From Pedobacter endophyticus (lineage in GTDB: Bacteria; Bacteroidota; Bacteroidia; Sphingobacteriales; Sphingobacteriaceae), in assembly GCF_015679185.1 (NCBI RefSeq), contig NZ_CP064939.1:2108001-2172000 (forward strand): DNA of 64,000 nt. The letters are read 5' to 3'. Made by a program: the position numbers and the translations under genes. The notes under the pieces are model-generated. The model searched no databases. It was not told the origin of the DNA and worked only from the letters and a program-made list of their open reading frames with translations. Shown here one piece after another: positions 19,451 through 28,408 of the stretch. Position 1 is the first letter of the stretch, and each line of letters starts with the position of its first letter.

Positions 19451-20455
19451 ATGAAAGAACTTGAAATAAATAACATAATAACCATCGGAGCATCTGCCGG
19501 CGGTATAGCTGCAGTTTCTAAACTGCTTACCACTTTGCCGAAGGATATAGATGCAGCCATCTTTATCGTAATCCATCTCAGTAAAGAAACCGTTACAGAT
19601 ACGGTGCTTTCCATCCTGAATAAAAGATCAGAACTCCCTGTCGAAATACCAAATAATGAAACGGTAATTAAGAAAGGGATGGTGTATTTAGCGCCACCTG
19701 ATGCGCACATGATGCTTGTTCAAGGCAAAATCCTGATCTCAAAGGGCGCTAAAGAAAACCACTGGAGGCCGGCAATTGATGTACTTTTCCGCACCGCCGC
19801 TGCAGCTTACGATTCTTGTGTAACTGGAATAATTTTAACCGGTCTCCTTGATGATGGCACCTCGGGAATGATAGCCATTAAAGATGCCGGTGGAACCTGT
19901 ATTGTGCAAGAACCAAGCGAAGCGGAGTTTGCCGATATGCCACGCAGTGTAATCAAAAATATCGATGTCGATTACCGGGTGTCAGTTGATGATATGGGCT
20001 ACATTTTGGCCGACAGGTATTCGAGGGAAAGTTGCAAGCCCTCGGACGTTCCCGAGCGTATTAAAAAAGAATCGGAAATTACCATCCGGATGGCGAGTGG
20101 CTTTGAGCAAACGAGTGAACTTGGTGATCCTACCCCTTTCACCTGCCCCGATTGTGGTGGGATGCTCACCAAAATTGAAGAACACGGCGTAGCAAGGTTT
20201 CGATGTTTTACCGGCCACGTATTTTCTGAAAATGTGCTGCAAACCAGCTATATTGAAAAAACGGAAGAAACCCTGTGGATAGCCATACGGATGATGGAGG
20301 AAAGAAGAAACTTCCTGCTTTCTTATGATAGCCGCTATAACGAACCGGTTGCATTAACCAACGATAGACAAAACAGAGCGTCGGACCTTAAAATTCACAT
20401 TGATAGATTAAAAGATCTACTTACGGACGTGAGTAAGCCTTTGGATCAAAACTAA
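19451..20455 (+). CDS. CheB-type methylesterase with CxxC/CxxxH tail
   Basis: 334 residues. The methylesterase domain fills 8-190 with catalytic Ser15 (GASAGG), His42 and Asp135 (LLDDGTSG) in place; there is no N-terminal receiver domain, so activity is not controlled by CheA-type phosphorylation of this chain. The tail carries CPDCGG (Cys232, Cys235) and RCFTGH (Cys252, His256), a zinc-ribbon-like arrangement seen in stand-alone CheB-like proteins, then a helix rich in charged residues. It begins 6 bases after the kinase stop and ends 6 bases before the regulator start, so the three are surely one operon. Confidence 0.92.
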   Translation: MKELEINNIITIGASAGGIAAVSKLLTTLPKDIDAAIFIVIHLSKETVTDTVLSILNKRSELPVEIPNNETVIKKGMVYLAPPDAHMMLVQGKILISKGAKENHWRPAIDVLFRTAAAAYDSCVTGIILTGLLDDGTSGMIAIKDAGGTCIVQEPSEAEFADMPRSVIKNIDVDYRVSVDDMGYILADRYSRESCKPSDVPERIKKESEITIRMASGFEQTSELGDPTPFTCPDCGGMLTKIEEHGVARFRCFTGHVFSENVLQTSYIEKTEETLWIAIRMMEERRNFLLSYDSRYNEPVALTNDRQNRASDLKIHIDRLKDLLTDVSKPLDQN

Positions 20456-20461
20456 AAAACT

Positions 20462-21106
20462 ATGTTAAAAATCATATTGGCTGAAGATCACATCATCGTT
20501 AGAAATGGGATCAAAATGCTATTGGAATCTCAGCCCAATGTTCAGGTAATTTCTGAGGCTGCAAACGGCCTTGAAGTGCTCGAACAAATTGAAGCCGGGA
20601 TTGTGCCCGATATTGTGCTAACGGATATCAACATGCCCGAAATGGACGGCATAAACCTCATCAGAGAGCTTAAACTGAAGCATCCTCAGATCAAAACCAT
20701 TGTATTGTCGATGCTAGACAATGAAAAATACGTTGCGCAGGCCTTTAATGAGGGAAGCAACGGTTATTTGTTAAAGAATGTGAACGAAGATGAAATGGTA
20801 TTTGCGCTAAAGACCGTTTCGGCGGGCACCAAATACCTTTGTGCCGAACTGACCCAAAAAGTACTGGATCGCTATATCCAAACCTTGCAATCGGAGCAGA
20901 ACAACCAGCAAATTGACCTTTCGATGCGCGAAATTGAGGTGTTGCATTTGGTTGCAGAGGGCTTTACCAATCAAGAAATGGCCGATAAATTGTTTTTGAG
21001 TAAAAGAACCATCGAGGGGCATCGCCAAACATTAATAGATAAGACGGGCTCGAAGAACACAGCGGCCTTAATTCGCTTTGCAGTAGTAAACGGCTATCTA
21101 AATTAG
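20462..21106 (+). CDS. NarL/LuxR-family response regulator
   Basis: 214 residues. Receiver domain 1-120 with the acidic pocket AEDH, phospho-acceptor Asp55 in VLTDINMPEMDG, and Lys105 in GYLLK. A GerE-type helix-turn-helix at about 148-205 (LSMREIEVLHLVAEGFTNQE, then LFLSKRTIEGHR). It would bind DNA when phosphorylated, most plausibly by the HisKA_3 kinase two genes upstream in the same operon. Targets are unknown; the 21-bp dyad array 0.9 kb downstream is a candidate worth testing but nothing in the sequence proves it. Confidence 0.94.
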   Translation: MLKIILAEDHIIVRNGIKMLLESQPNVQVISEAANGLEVLEQIEAGIVPDIVLTDINMPEMDGINLIRELKLKHPQIKTIVLSMLDNEKYVAQAFNEGSNGYLLKNVNEDEMVFALKTVSAGTKYLCAELTQKVLDRYIQTLQSEQNNQQIDLSMREIEVLHLVAEGFTNQEMADKLFLSKRTIEGHRQTLIDKTGSKNTAALIRFAVVNGYLN

Positions 21107-21365
21107 TGTCCTGTTTTTGTTCACTTTTTCTGAATTTTTGAACAACAAATCGCCGTTATTAATACCTAAAAAGGGTGAAAAGTACTGTTTTAATAAAAAT
21201 AAATACTTTAAGTGCTTTTTATCATCATTTGGCGGTTTTAAACGAAAAGGCTTCGTAGGTTCACTGCAAAGTCTTTTTTACTTTTAGCAGGTATATTTCG
21301 CAGCCAAAAAATTGCATTTGCTATGGAATAGGCTTTGTTGCTGATTTTTAATAAAATCAGACCCT

Positions 21366-21893
21366 ATGGATACCTTAAAATTTGCCAACAATATTAATAG
21401 CCACATGAGAATGTTGAGGTCGAATGCATTAAAGTTTACCAAAAACATTGATGATGCTGACGACCTGGTTCAGGAAACGTTAATCAAAGCATTTCGTTTC
21501 AGCGAAAAGTTTGAAAAGGGAACGAATTTTAAAGGTTGGTTATTTATGATTATGCGCAATACCTTCATCAATTCCTATCATAAAATTACCAGATCGAGAG
21601 CGGTAATTGATCACGACCACGACCTGTCCGATCAGTCGATGCTATACGGAGCCGTTGGCAATTCCTGCACCAGTAAAATGGTGATGGATGATATACATAA
21701 AGCGATTGATCAGCTTCCGGAAGTGTACCGATATCCATTTTTACGCTACTTTGAGGGTTACAAATACAGCGAAATTGCCGGAGAGCTGAACATTCCGCTC
21801 GGAACAGTAAAAACGCACATCCACATGGCCAGGGAAATACTTAAAAAGCACCTTAAAACCTATCATGCAAGTAACCCGAATGAGTCTTTTTAA
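21366..21893 (+). CDS. ECF-type RNA polymerase sigma factor
   Basis: 175 residues. Region 2 about 15-85 (DDLVQETLIKAFRFSEKF and GWLFMIMRNTFINSYHK) and region 4 about 115-165 (LPEVYRYPFLRYFEGYKYSE, then LGTVKTHIHMAREIL). No anti-sigma gene adjoins it; upstream is the two-component operon on the same strand (259-base gap), downstream the repeat array. This branch of short Bacteroidota sigma factors often lacks a linked anti-sigma. Its regulon is unknown. Confidence 0.92.
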   Translation: MDTLKFANNINSHMRMLRSNALKFTKNIDDADDLVQETLIKAFRFSEKFEKGTNFKGWLFMIMRNTFINSYHKITRSRAVIDHDHDLSDQSMLYGAVGNSCTSKMVMDDIHKAIDQLPEVYRYPFLRYFEGYKYSEIAGELNIPLGTVKTHIHMAREILKKHLKTYHASNPNESF

Positions 21894-21969
21894 CATCGGG
21901 GCCTGTCAATAATTAAACGATAGCACAGGTTACTAAACAGATCCACACAGTTTAATGAACAGACCAATT

Positions 21970-22388
21970 TTTTAGTACCTCCGAGCTACCTTTTAATACC
22001 TCCGAGCTACCTTTTTGTACCTCCGAGCTACCTTTTTGTACCTCTGAGCTACCTTTTAGTACCTCTGAGCTACCTTTTTGTACCTCCGAGCTACCTTTTA
22101 GTACCTCTGAGCTACCTTTTAGTACCTCCGAGCTACCTTTTTGTACCTCCGAGCTACCTTTTTGTACCTCTGAGCTACCTTTTAGTACCTCCGAGCTACC
22201 TTTTTGTACCTCCGAGCTACCTTTTAGTACCTCCGAGCTACCTTTTTGTACCTCCGAGCTACCTTTTAATACCTCCGAGCTACCTTTTAGTACCTCCGAG
22301 CTACCTTTTTGTACCTCTGAGCTACCTTTTTGTACCTCTGAGCAGCAAATTAGTGCTCCGAGGTACTTTTAAATGCCCGTGGAGGCAC
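21970..22388. repeat. 21-bp phased tandem array of quasi-palindromes
   Basis: Eighteen units of exactly 21 bp (core GTACCTCYGAGCTAC, first at 21975, last at 22332), then two decayed units that keep the register (22353 and 22374). Each 15-base core is a near dyad: GTA-c-CTC-Y-GAG-c-TAC. Spacers are CTTTTT, CTTTTA or variants ending AAT. Two forward frames stay open across the array but neither has a start codon, so coding is doubtful. Unit differences are restricted to the central C/T and the spacer. It begins about 80 bases after the ECF sigma gene. Confidence 0.9.
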
Positions 22389-22618
22389 TTTTATAAAATT
22401 GATTGATTTTGCCGCTTTTGCTTCTGTTAAGCTGATTTGATAATCAAAACATTATTTTATGGCGTTTTCCAAGAACGGTGGTCGTCCTCAGCGGTTAGTT
22501 TTTGAAAAAACAATGGAGTTGGGATGACGGGTTTTAAGCTGTCATTCTGAGGTTAATTTATTTCATAAAAATCAATATGAGTGACGTTGTTTTTTAGAAA
22601 AATACGCTAAGAGGCGTC

Positions 22619-22687
22619 GTCATTTCGAGCGTAGCCGAGAAATCTTTATTCAAGGTTCAAAGATTTCTCCACTTCGGTCGAAATGAC
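22619..22687. repeat. GTCATTTCGA/TCGAAATGAC element, copy 1
   Basis: Starts GTCATTTCGAGCG and ends CTTCGGTCGAAATGAC, with inner arms AGAAATCTTT / AAAGATTTCT. It is a long imperfect hairpin of a kind widespread in intergenic DNA of Pedobacter-like genomes. Related copies: 23031-23099, 53474-53571, with fragments near 6552 and 40755-40812. Confidence 0.75.
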
Positions 22688-23030
22688 GATTTTTTTAATG
22701 TTTTCAGAAAACGCCAATGGTAGTGCAACGCATGTCCCGATACTTCGGGGAAGGATCCCCAAGCGATAATGGCAGAACGCTAACAACCCACTGCCAGAGA
22801 GGATAAGTGGGTGGGCAAGAGCGGTGCGAAGTAGGTTACAGATGCTTTCCCGAGAAATCGGGACAGGCTGTTCCTCAGCATGACAAAACCAGTGCTGTCA
22901 TTGGTAGGTCAGTTTTTGAAAACAATGGAGTTGGGATGACGAGTTTTAAGCTGTCATCCTGAGTTTTAATTTATTGCATAAAAATCAATATGATTGACGT
23001 TGTTTTTAAAAAAATACGCTAAGAGGCGTC

Positions 23031-23099
23031 GTCATTTCGAGCGTAGCCGAGAAATCTTTATTCAAGGTTCAAAGATTTCTCCACTTCGGTCGAAATGAC
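23031..23099. repeat. GTCATTTCGA/TCGAAATGAC element, copy 2
   Basis: Nearly identical to the copy at 22619-22687, carried along by the ~400-bp duplication. Confidence 0.75.
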
Positions 23100-23666
23100 G
23101 ATTTTTTTAATGTTTTCAGAAAACATCAATGGTAGTGCAACGCATGTCCCGATACTTCTGGGAAGGATCCCCAAGCGATGAAACGCAGAACGCCAACAAA
23201 CCATGGCCCAAAAGAGGGTAAGTGAGTCAACTAAGAGCACTGGGAATAGGTAAGGGATGCTTTCCCGAGAAGTCGGGATCGGCTGTGCCTACCATCGACG
23301 TTTATTGCTCTTGGTTTAACGCACTGTCTAATTGTCCCTCTTTGGAGACCTGTTCCGAGCTTATTCGGAAGGGCTGCGATAACGAAAAAACAGCAGTATC
23401 ATTGTCGGGAGAGGATTTTTTGGAAATCATCCCCCTGCCCCCTTCGAAGGGGGACGCATGGCGCATATAGCAAAAACGACCAAATTGCAAACGTCACTCA
23501 TATTGATCTTTTCCTGAAAATTAAAACCCACACTGACAACATCAAATCCAGTCTACTGCGTTTTCTCACTTTTACACAAACCATTCGCATTTTGTTATGG
23601 TTTTTTAATAGAGCGACGGGTGCAAAACCTCCTTCTCTTTTTTAAAACAGTTTATATCGCGGTTCA

Positions 23667-24401
23667 ATGGAATCTGGAAAAGCTTTTATCGGCACATCGG
23701 GATGGAAATATCCACATTGGGACAATACGTTTTACCCTGCGGATGTTAAGAAACAAAACCAGCTTAAACACTTTGCCAAAAACTTTTGCACCGTAGAATT
23801 AAACAATTCATTTTATCGGCAACCGAAGATAGAAAATTACGCAGCCTGGAAAGCCGCCGTGCCCCCCGATTTTGTTTTTGCAGTAAAGGCACACCGCTAC
23901 TTTACCCATTTAAAAAAACTAAACGTAGAAAGCCGGGAGCTCGTTAATTTTTTAGATCGCTGTGCTACACTCGGCGAAAATCTGGGACCCATACTCTTTC
24001 AGCTTCCCCCAAAATGGAAATTGAATACCGGGCGATTCGAGGCGTTTCTAAGCGCTTTACCCAAAGGTTACCGCTACACATTCGAATTTAGGGAGCCGAG
24101 CTGGTATTGCGATGAAGTTTATGAGCTGCTTAGGCGCTATAACTGTGCTTTTTGCATTTATCACCTCGGCGGACATCAATCGCCCATTGTTGCTACGGCC
24201 GATTTTGTTTACATCAGGCTACACGGGCCGACAGAAAAATACCAGGGCGATTATAACGATGAACATTTACTGGCCTGGGCAACGCAATGCGCAAAATGGT
24301 TAAGCGAAAAAAAAGACCTGTACGTTTATTTCGACAACGACCAACTGGCCTACGCAGCGTTTAATGCAATAGCGTTTAAAAAAATGCTGGGCGATGAATA
24401 A
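23667..24401 (+). CDS. DUF72 family protein
   Basis: 244 residues with the family's opening FIGTSGWKYPHWDNTFYP, the VELNNSFYRQP segment, the FELPPKW-like FQLPPKWKLN, and the YTFEFREPSWY motif. DUF72 proteins have a TIM-barrel fold; their biochemical role is not settled. It precedes an MFS transporter gene by 44 bases on the same strand, and a shared transcript is likely. Confidence 0.9.
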   Translation: MESGKAFIGTSGWKYPHWDNTFYPADVKKQNQLKHFAKNFCTVELNNSFYRQPKIENYAAWKAAVPPDFVFAVKAHRYFTHLKKLNVESRELVNFLDRCATLGENLGPILFQLPPKWKLNTGRFEAFLSALPKGYRYTFEFREPSWYCDEVYELLRRYNCAFCIYHLGGHQSPIVATADFVYIRLHGPTEKYQGDYNDEHLLAWATQCAKWLSEKKDLYVYFDNDQLAYAAFNAIAFKKMLGDE

Positions 24402-24445
24402 CAGCGCCAGCCATAACAACTGCACTGGCAAATTACAGATACGGT

Positions 24446-25939
24446 ATGATGAACTTTAAGCCAAAGGAATACCTCTCGGAAGCCGAAATTCAAGATGGCC
24501 TCAAAAAAGTGATTTGGGACGGCCTTACTGCGGAAGCCATGACCGCCTTAACCAGCGGCACCTTTTTGGTTGCACTTGCCCTGTTGCTCGGCGCCAACAA
24601 CTTCGAAATCGGGATCCTGGCATCGTTGCCCCTTGCTACAAATGTGTTGCAACTATTATCGGTTTGGTTGGTAAGCAAATACCACAACCGGAGGGCCGTG
24701 GCCGTTATATGCGCCTACCTTGCCCGCATCCCGTTGATTATAGTTGGCCTGGGCATTTTTGTGTTTAACGAATTTTCGTTCGTATTTCTTGCCACCATGC
24801 TGAGCATGCATTACATTTTTGGTTCTATTGCCGGCCCCAGCTGGAATTCGTGGATGAAAGACATGATTCCTGAACAAATGCTGGGCACTTATTTTTCCCG
24901 CCGGGGCAGGTACACGCAAATCTTAAACGTGGTGTTGAGCATCGTAATCGCCCTGATACTCGATCTGGTAAAAGCACGTGCGCCACAAAATGAGCTCAAG
25001 GTGTACGCTTGCTTTTTCGGCGCAGCGGGCGTTGTTGGTTTAATAGGAGGCTATATTTTATCTAAAGTTGCTGAGCCCTATCCGCATGTTTCCGAAAATA
25101 ACATTGTACAAGTGTTTAAGCTTCCCCTACGGAACCAAAATTTCAGGCGCCTGTTGGTCTTCAATTCCTTTTGGTCGTTTGCGCTCAACATTGCCAACCC
25201 GTTTTTATCCGTATTTATGCTTACTGCGCTTAAATTGCCGCTATCATACATCATTATTTTAAACGTAATCAGCCAGATTGCGGGCATCTTAACTATCAAC
25301 ATCTGGGGCAAATTTTCTGATCGGTATAGCAACAAGAGTATTATTTCGCTCGCGGCGCCAATTTACATTGTGGTGCTTATTGGCTGGTGTTACGTTGGCG
25401 TAATCAATCAGCTGGCCGTAAACCTGGCCTTTCTCGCCATAATACATATCGCAATGGGCGTGGCAAATGCAGGCATCAATCTCTCTATTACCAACATTGG
25501 CCTTAAACTGGCACCCAAACGAGATGCAATTGTATTTCTTTCGGTAAAAAATATTGTGGTTGCCATTTCTTCATCGCTCGGCCCATTGGCGGGTGGGGCA
25601 TTGGCTGCCTTTTTTCTTAACAAAACGCTTTCGATAAACATCAACTGGGCAACCGATAAACTAAGCAGCAACTACCATTTATTAAGTTTGCAGCAATGGA
25701 GCTTCCTCTTTATCATTGCCGCATTTTTGGCGCTCGTATCGTTAAATCTGTTAATGAAGGTAAAAGAACTCGGCGAAGTACCGAGAAAGATTGTGCGGCG
25801 AATTATGCGCACCAGCATCAGGAATAACCTGCGTGATTACTTCCTGATCGGCAACATTATCGACATTCACGATGAGTTGAGTGCCATTGTTAGAAAAAGC
25901 AGGCGCAGGTTAAACCGAAACAACCAGGAAGCCACTTAA
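24446..25939 (+). CDS. MFS transporter
   Basis: 497 residues with about twelve hydrophobic segments between 30 and 440 and a positively charged cytoplasmic tail (KIVRRIMRTSIRNN through KSRRRLNRN). Loop motifs such as YHNRRAVAV (between TM2 and TM3) and WGKFSDRYSNKS (between the halves) suit the major facilitator superfamily. Substrate unknown. It seems co-transcribed with the DUF72 gene. Confidence 0.85.
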   Translation: MMNFKPKEYLSEAEIQDGLKKVIWDGLTAEAMTALTSGTFLVALALLLGANNFEIGILASLPLATNVLQLLSVWLVSKYHNRRAVAVICAYLARIPLIIVGLGIFVFNEFSFVFLATMLSMHYIFGSIAGPSWNSWMKDMIPEQMLGTYFSRRGRYTQILNVVLSIVIALILDLVKARAPQNELKVYACFFGAAGVVGLIGGYILSKVAEPYPHVSENNIVQVFKLPLRNQNFRRLLVFNSFWSFALNIANPFLSVFMLTALKLPLSYIIILNVISQIAGILTINIWGKFSDRYSNKSIISLAAPIYIVVLIGWCYVGVINQLAVNLAFLAIIHIAMGVANAGINLSITNIGLKLAPKRDAIVFLSVKNIVVAISSSLGPLAGGALAAFFLNKTLSININWATDKLSSNYHLLSLQQWSFLFIIAAFLALVSLNLLMKVKELGEVPRKIVRRIMRTSIRNNLRDYFLIGNIIDIHDELSAIVRKSRRRLNRNNQEAT

Positions 25940-26146
25940 CTTCGGTTAATACCCGAAAGCAATTACAAGATACCTGTTTTCAATTGCACCTAACCGTAAT
26001 AAAAGCGTTTATATCACTTATAATCAATACGTTAATACCATAACCTATTTATAGGTGGCCGTTAAAAATAAACAAATTGTAAACATTCCAAATCTGAACG
26101 TTGTTCTCTCAGTAAACATAAATTCTCACCTATTAAATCCTTATCT

Positions 26147-26335
26147 ATGAAAAAGTTACTGATGTTAATGCTGCTCTCGGTATTCAGTTTTGGCACTTTT
26201 GCACAAACCCGACCAGACAGCACGAAAAAGAAAACAGAGAAAAGAAACAAGCCTAAGCAAGACCCGAAAAAACGCGACACAACGATGCGGGATACGATGC
26301 GGAGAGACACCACCAAACGTATGCCACCAAGGTAA
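26147..26335 (+). CDS. Small secreted basic protein
   Basis: 62 residues: a clean signal peptide (MKKLLMLMLLSVFSFGTFAQ) followed by a mature part made almost only of Lys, Arg, Asp, Thr and Pro, with repeated RDT units (KKRDTTMRDTMRRDTTKR). No known domain. Such short charged exported proteins are frequent in Bacteroidota and usually lack a function. Coding is supported by the signal peptide and the start context. Confidence 0.6.
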   Translation: MKKLLMLMLLSVFSFGTFAQTRPDSTKKKTEKRNKPKQDPKKRDTTMRDTMRRDTTKRMPPR

Positions 26336-26354
26336 AATAAAGACCCGAACCTAC

Positions 26355-26514
26355 CCTATGGTGTGGACACATCTCGTTCTTGCGCGTCATTCCCGCGCAG
26401 GCGGGAATCTTAATGCTCGGCACCCAATTTATTGCGCATTAGGATCCCCAGTCAAGCTGAGGATGACGACCGTTCTTAGAAAACGTCATAAAACATGTTG
26501 TCATCCGATAGCTA
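26355..26514. repeat. Left copy of a ~160-bp inverted repeat
   Basis: Reads CTATGGTGTGGACAC through TCATTCCCGCGCAGGCGGGA, ATTAGGATCCCCAGTC and GACGACCGTTC to TGTTGTCATCCGATAGC. The same sequence in reverse orientation, with few differences, lies at 29342-29502. The two copies enclose the carbamoyltransferase and GT2 genes. No transposase lies between them. Confidence 0.85.
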
Positions 26515-26563
26515 TCGGATTTGATGATTTCAGCTTGCAAACCGATGTTTCAAAGATGTGTCC

Positions 26564-26590
26564 ACCCGATAGGAACCTATCGGGTCTTTT
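26564..26590 (+). terminator. Rho-independent terminator before the carbamoyltransferase gene
   Basis: ACCCGATAGG-aa-CCTATCGGGT is a perfect 10-base stem with a two-base loop, followed by CTTTT. It would end transcripts arriving from the small secreted protein gene or the repeat, isolating the downstream unit. Confidence 0.65.
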
Positions 26591-26632
26591 CGTAAAATGT
26601 TTTTCTGGTCATAATTTAAAGTTTCAATCATA

Positions 26633-28408
26633 ATGTACATACTCGGTATCAATGCAGTTTTTCACGATTCATCAGCTTGTATTATAAAAGATGGCCAGTT
26701 ATTGGCCGCCGCAGAAGAAGAGCGTTTCACACATTTTAAACACGGAAAGAGGCCGATTCCATTTAGCACATACGAACTGCCTTTTCATGCCATAGATTAT
26801 TGCCTCAGCGTTGCCGGCATCCATTTGAGCCAGGTAGATCATATTGCTTACTCATTTGACCCCTATTTGCTAATACCGACAGAACACCGTACGGATCCTT
26901 TTTGCGAAATCCCGTTTTCGCCAGCCGGTTTGCAAGCTGACAGCGAACAGAACCCCTGGGAAAATTTATTTTTATCGTCTATTTTAAATGCACCTGCCCA
27001 ACTGGTTGATGGCTGGCCCCACCATTTGCAAAAGCGGTTTTACGGATCGACAACGGCCGATTGGCAGTGGCATTTTGTCGAGCACCATGTGGCCCACGCG
27101 GCAAGCGCCTTTTATCCTTCGCCGTACCAGCAAGCCGCCATTTTAACGTTGGATGGCCGCGGAGAAACAACATCCACCACTTATGGTATTGGCAACGGAA
27201 ATGAGATGCTACGCATAGCTGAAGTGCCGCTTCCCCATTCGTTGGGCCTGCTTTACGAAAACCTTACCACTCATCTTGGTTTCCTACACTCGTCTGACGA
27301 GTACAAGGTAATGGCCCTGGCTTCTTACGGAAAACCGGAGTTCATAAAAGATTTCAGAGAGATTATAAAGATTGGTGAAAAGGGCCAATATACCATTGAA
27401 AACGAGAACCTTACTGAGCGCTTTGGCCCTGCCCGATTAAGGCACGAGCCGTTTACGGCCTTTCATTTCGATTTGGCACGATCGCTTCAATACGTGCTCG
27501 AAGAATCGGTGCTCGAGCTGGTAAACTGGCTGCAACAAACCACCAAAAGCAAAAATTTGGTAATGGCCGGGGGCGTGGCGCTCAACTGTGTATTAAATGC
27601 ACGAATACGAGATTTGAGTGCCTTTGATCAGGTTTGGGTACAACCCGCAGCGGGCGATTCGGGAACAGCCCTGGGGGCGGCCATGCAGGTAGATGTAAAT
27701 GAGCGGAAACCGACCGAACGAAGCTTTGTAATGGAGCATGCCTATTGGGGCCCATCATACAGCGACGCTGAAATTGAAGCTTTTCTGAATCTGGCCAAAG
27801 TTCCGCACCAAAAAATGGAAGATCCGGCTACCGAAGTGGCTGCGCTATTGGCCGAGAATATGATTATTGGCTGGTTCCAGGGTAGAATGGAGTTTGGCCC
27901 GAGGGCACTCGGTAGCAGATCGATCCTCGCTTCGCCGATTTCGCCGGATATGCAGGCCAGGTTGAACGAGGTAAAGGATCGCGAAGATTTCAGACCTGTA
28001 GCGCCCGTGGTGTTAGAGGAAGATGCGAATGATTGGTTTAAGGATGCCACAAAATCGCCTTTTATGCTTTTTGTGCACGATGTAAGGCCGGAAGTTGCCG
28101 ACAAAATTCCAGCGGTTAGACATACCGACGGAACGGCAAGGATTCAAACGATAAATGAAGCGCAACACCCCGCCTATTATGCGCTATTGAAAGCTTTTAA
28201 AGAGAAAACGGGCGTGCCTATTCTGGTAAATACATCTTTCAACACCCTGGGAAAACCAATTGTATGTACGCCAAGGGATGCAATAGAATGCTTTTGGGGC
28301 TCCCCTTTCGACGCCTTAATTATGGGATCTTATCTAATATTAAAAAATGACGCAAAAACGGATATCGGTCGTTATTCCGACTTACAACAGGCAGACACTT
28401 TTGCTTAA
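26633..28408 (+). CDS. Carbamoyltransferase (NodU/CmcH family)
   Basis: 591 residues. An N-terminal Kae1-like domain starts MYILGINAVFHDSSACII and holds the metal-binding HHVAHAASAF (151-160) and LDGRGE (about 173); GGVALNCVLNARI (about 312) and FGPRALGSRSIL (about 422) follow, then the C-terminal domain with VNTSFNTLGKPIVCTP. The family transfers carbamoyl from carbamoyl phosphate to a hydroxyl, often of a sugar. Next to a GT2 gene and heptose genes, it probably decorates an LPS sugar (inference). The reading frame ends 62 bases inside the GT2 gene, giving an extra tail (KTDIGRYSDLQQADTFA) beyond the family's usual end. Confidence 0.92.
   Translation: MYILGINAVFHDSSACIIKDGQLLAAAEEERFTHFKHGKRPIPFSTYELPFHAIDYCLSVAGIHLSQVDHIAYSFDPYLLIPTEHRTDPFCEIPFSPAGLQADSEQNPWENLFLSSILNAPAQLVDGWPHHLQKRFYGSTTADWQWHFVEHHVAHAASAFYPSPYQQAAILTLDGRGETTSTTYGIGNGNEMLRIAEVPLPHSLGLLYENLTTHLGFLHSSDEYKVMALASYGKPEFIKDFREIIKIGEKGQYTIENENLTERFGPARLRHEPFTAFHFDLARSLQYVLEESVLELVNWLQQTTKSKNLVMAGGVALNCVLNARIRDLSAFDQVWVQPAAGDSGTALGAAMQVDVNERKPTERSFVMEHAYWGPSYSDAEIEAFLNLAKVPHQKMEDPATEVAALLAENMIIGWFQGRMEFGPRALGSRSILASPISPDMQARLNEVKDREDFRPVAPVVLEEDANDWFKDATKSPFMLFVHDVRPEVADKIPAVRHTDGTARIQTINEAQHPAYYALLKAFKEKTGVPILVNTSFNTLGKPIVCTPRDAIECFWGSPFDALIMGSYLILKNDAKTDIGRYSDLQQADTFA

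Larger units (their letters stand above)
22494..23297. repeat. Tandem direct duplication of ~400 bp
   Basis: 22494-22907 and 22908-23297 are diverged copies; both run from GTYAGTTTTTGAAAA through a GTCATTTCGA palindromic element to a TCCCGAGAAxTCGGGA hairpin. Neither contains a supported gene. The rest of the 21894-23666 gap outside the 21-bp array (22389-22493 and 23298-23666) shows no gene either. Confidence 0.8.

Noticed and set aside
21970..22345. CRISPR array
   Set aside because: Units are contiguous and 21 bp long with no unique spacers, and there are no cas genes.
26190..26633. 147-codon frame over the secreted basic protein and left repeat
   Set aside because: It crosses the repeat and terminator and is out of frame with the signal peptide.
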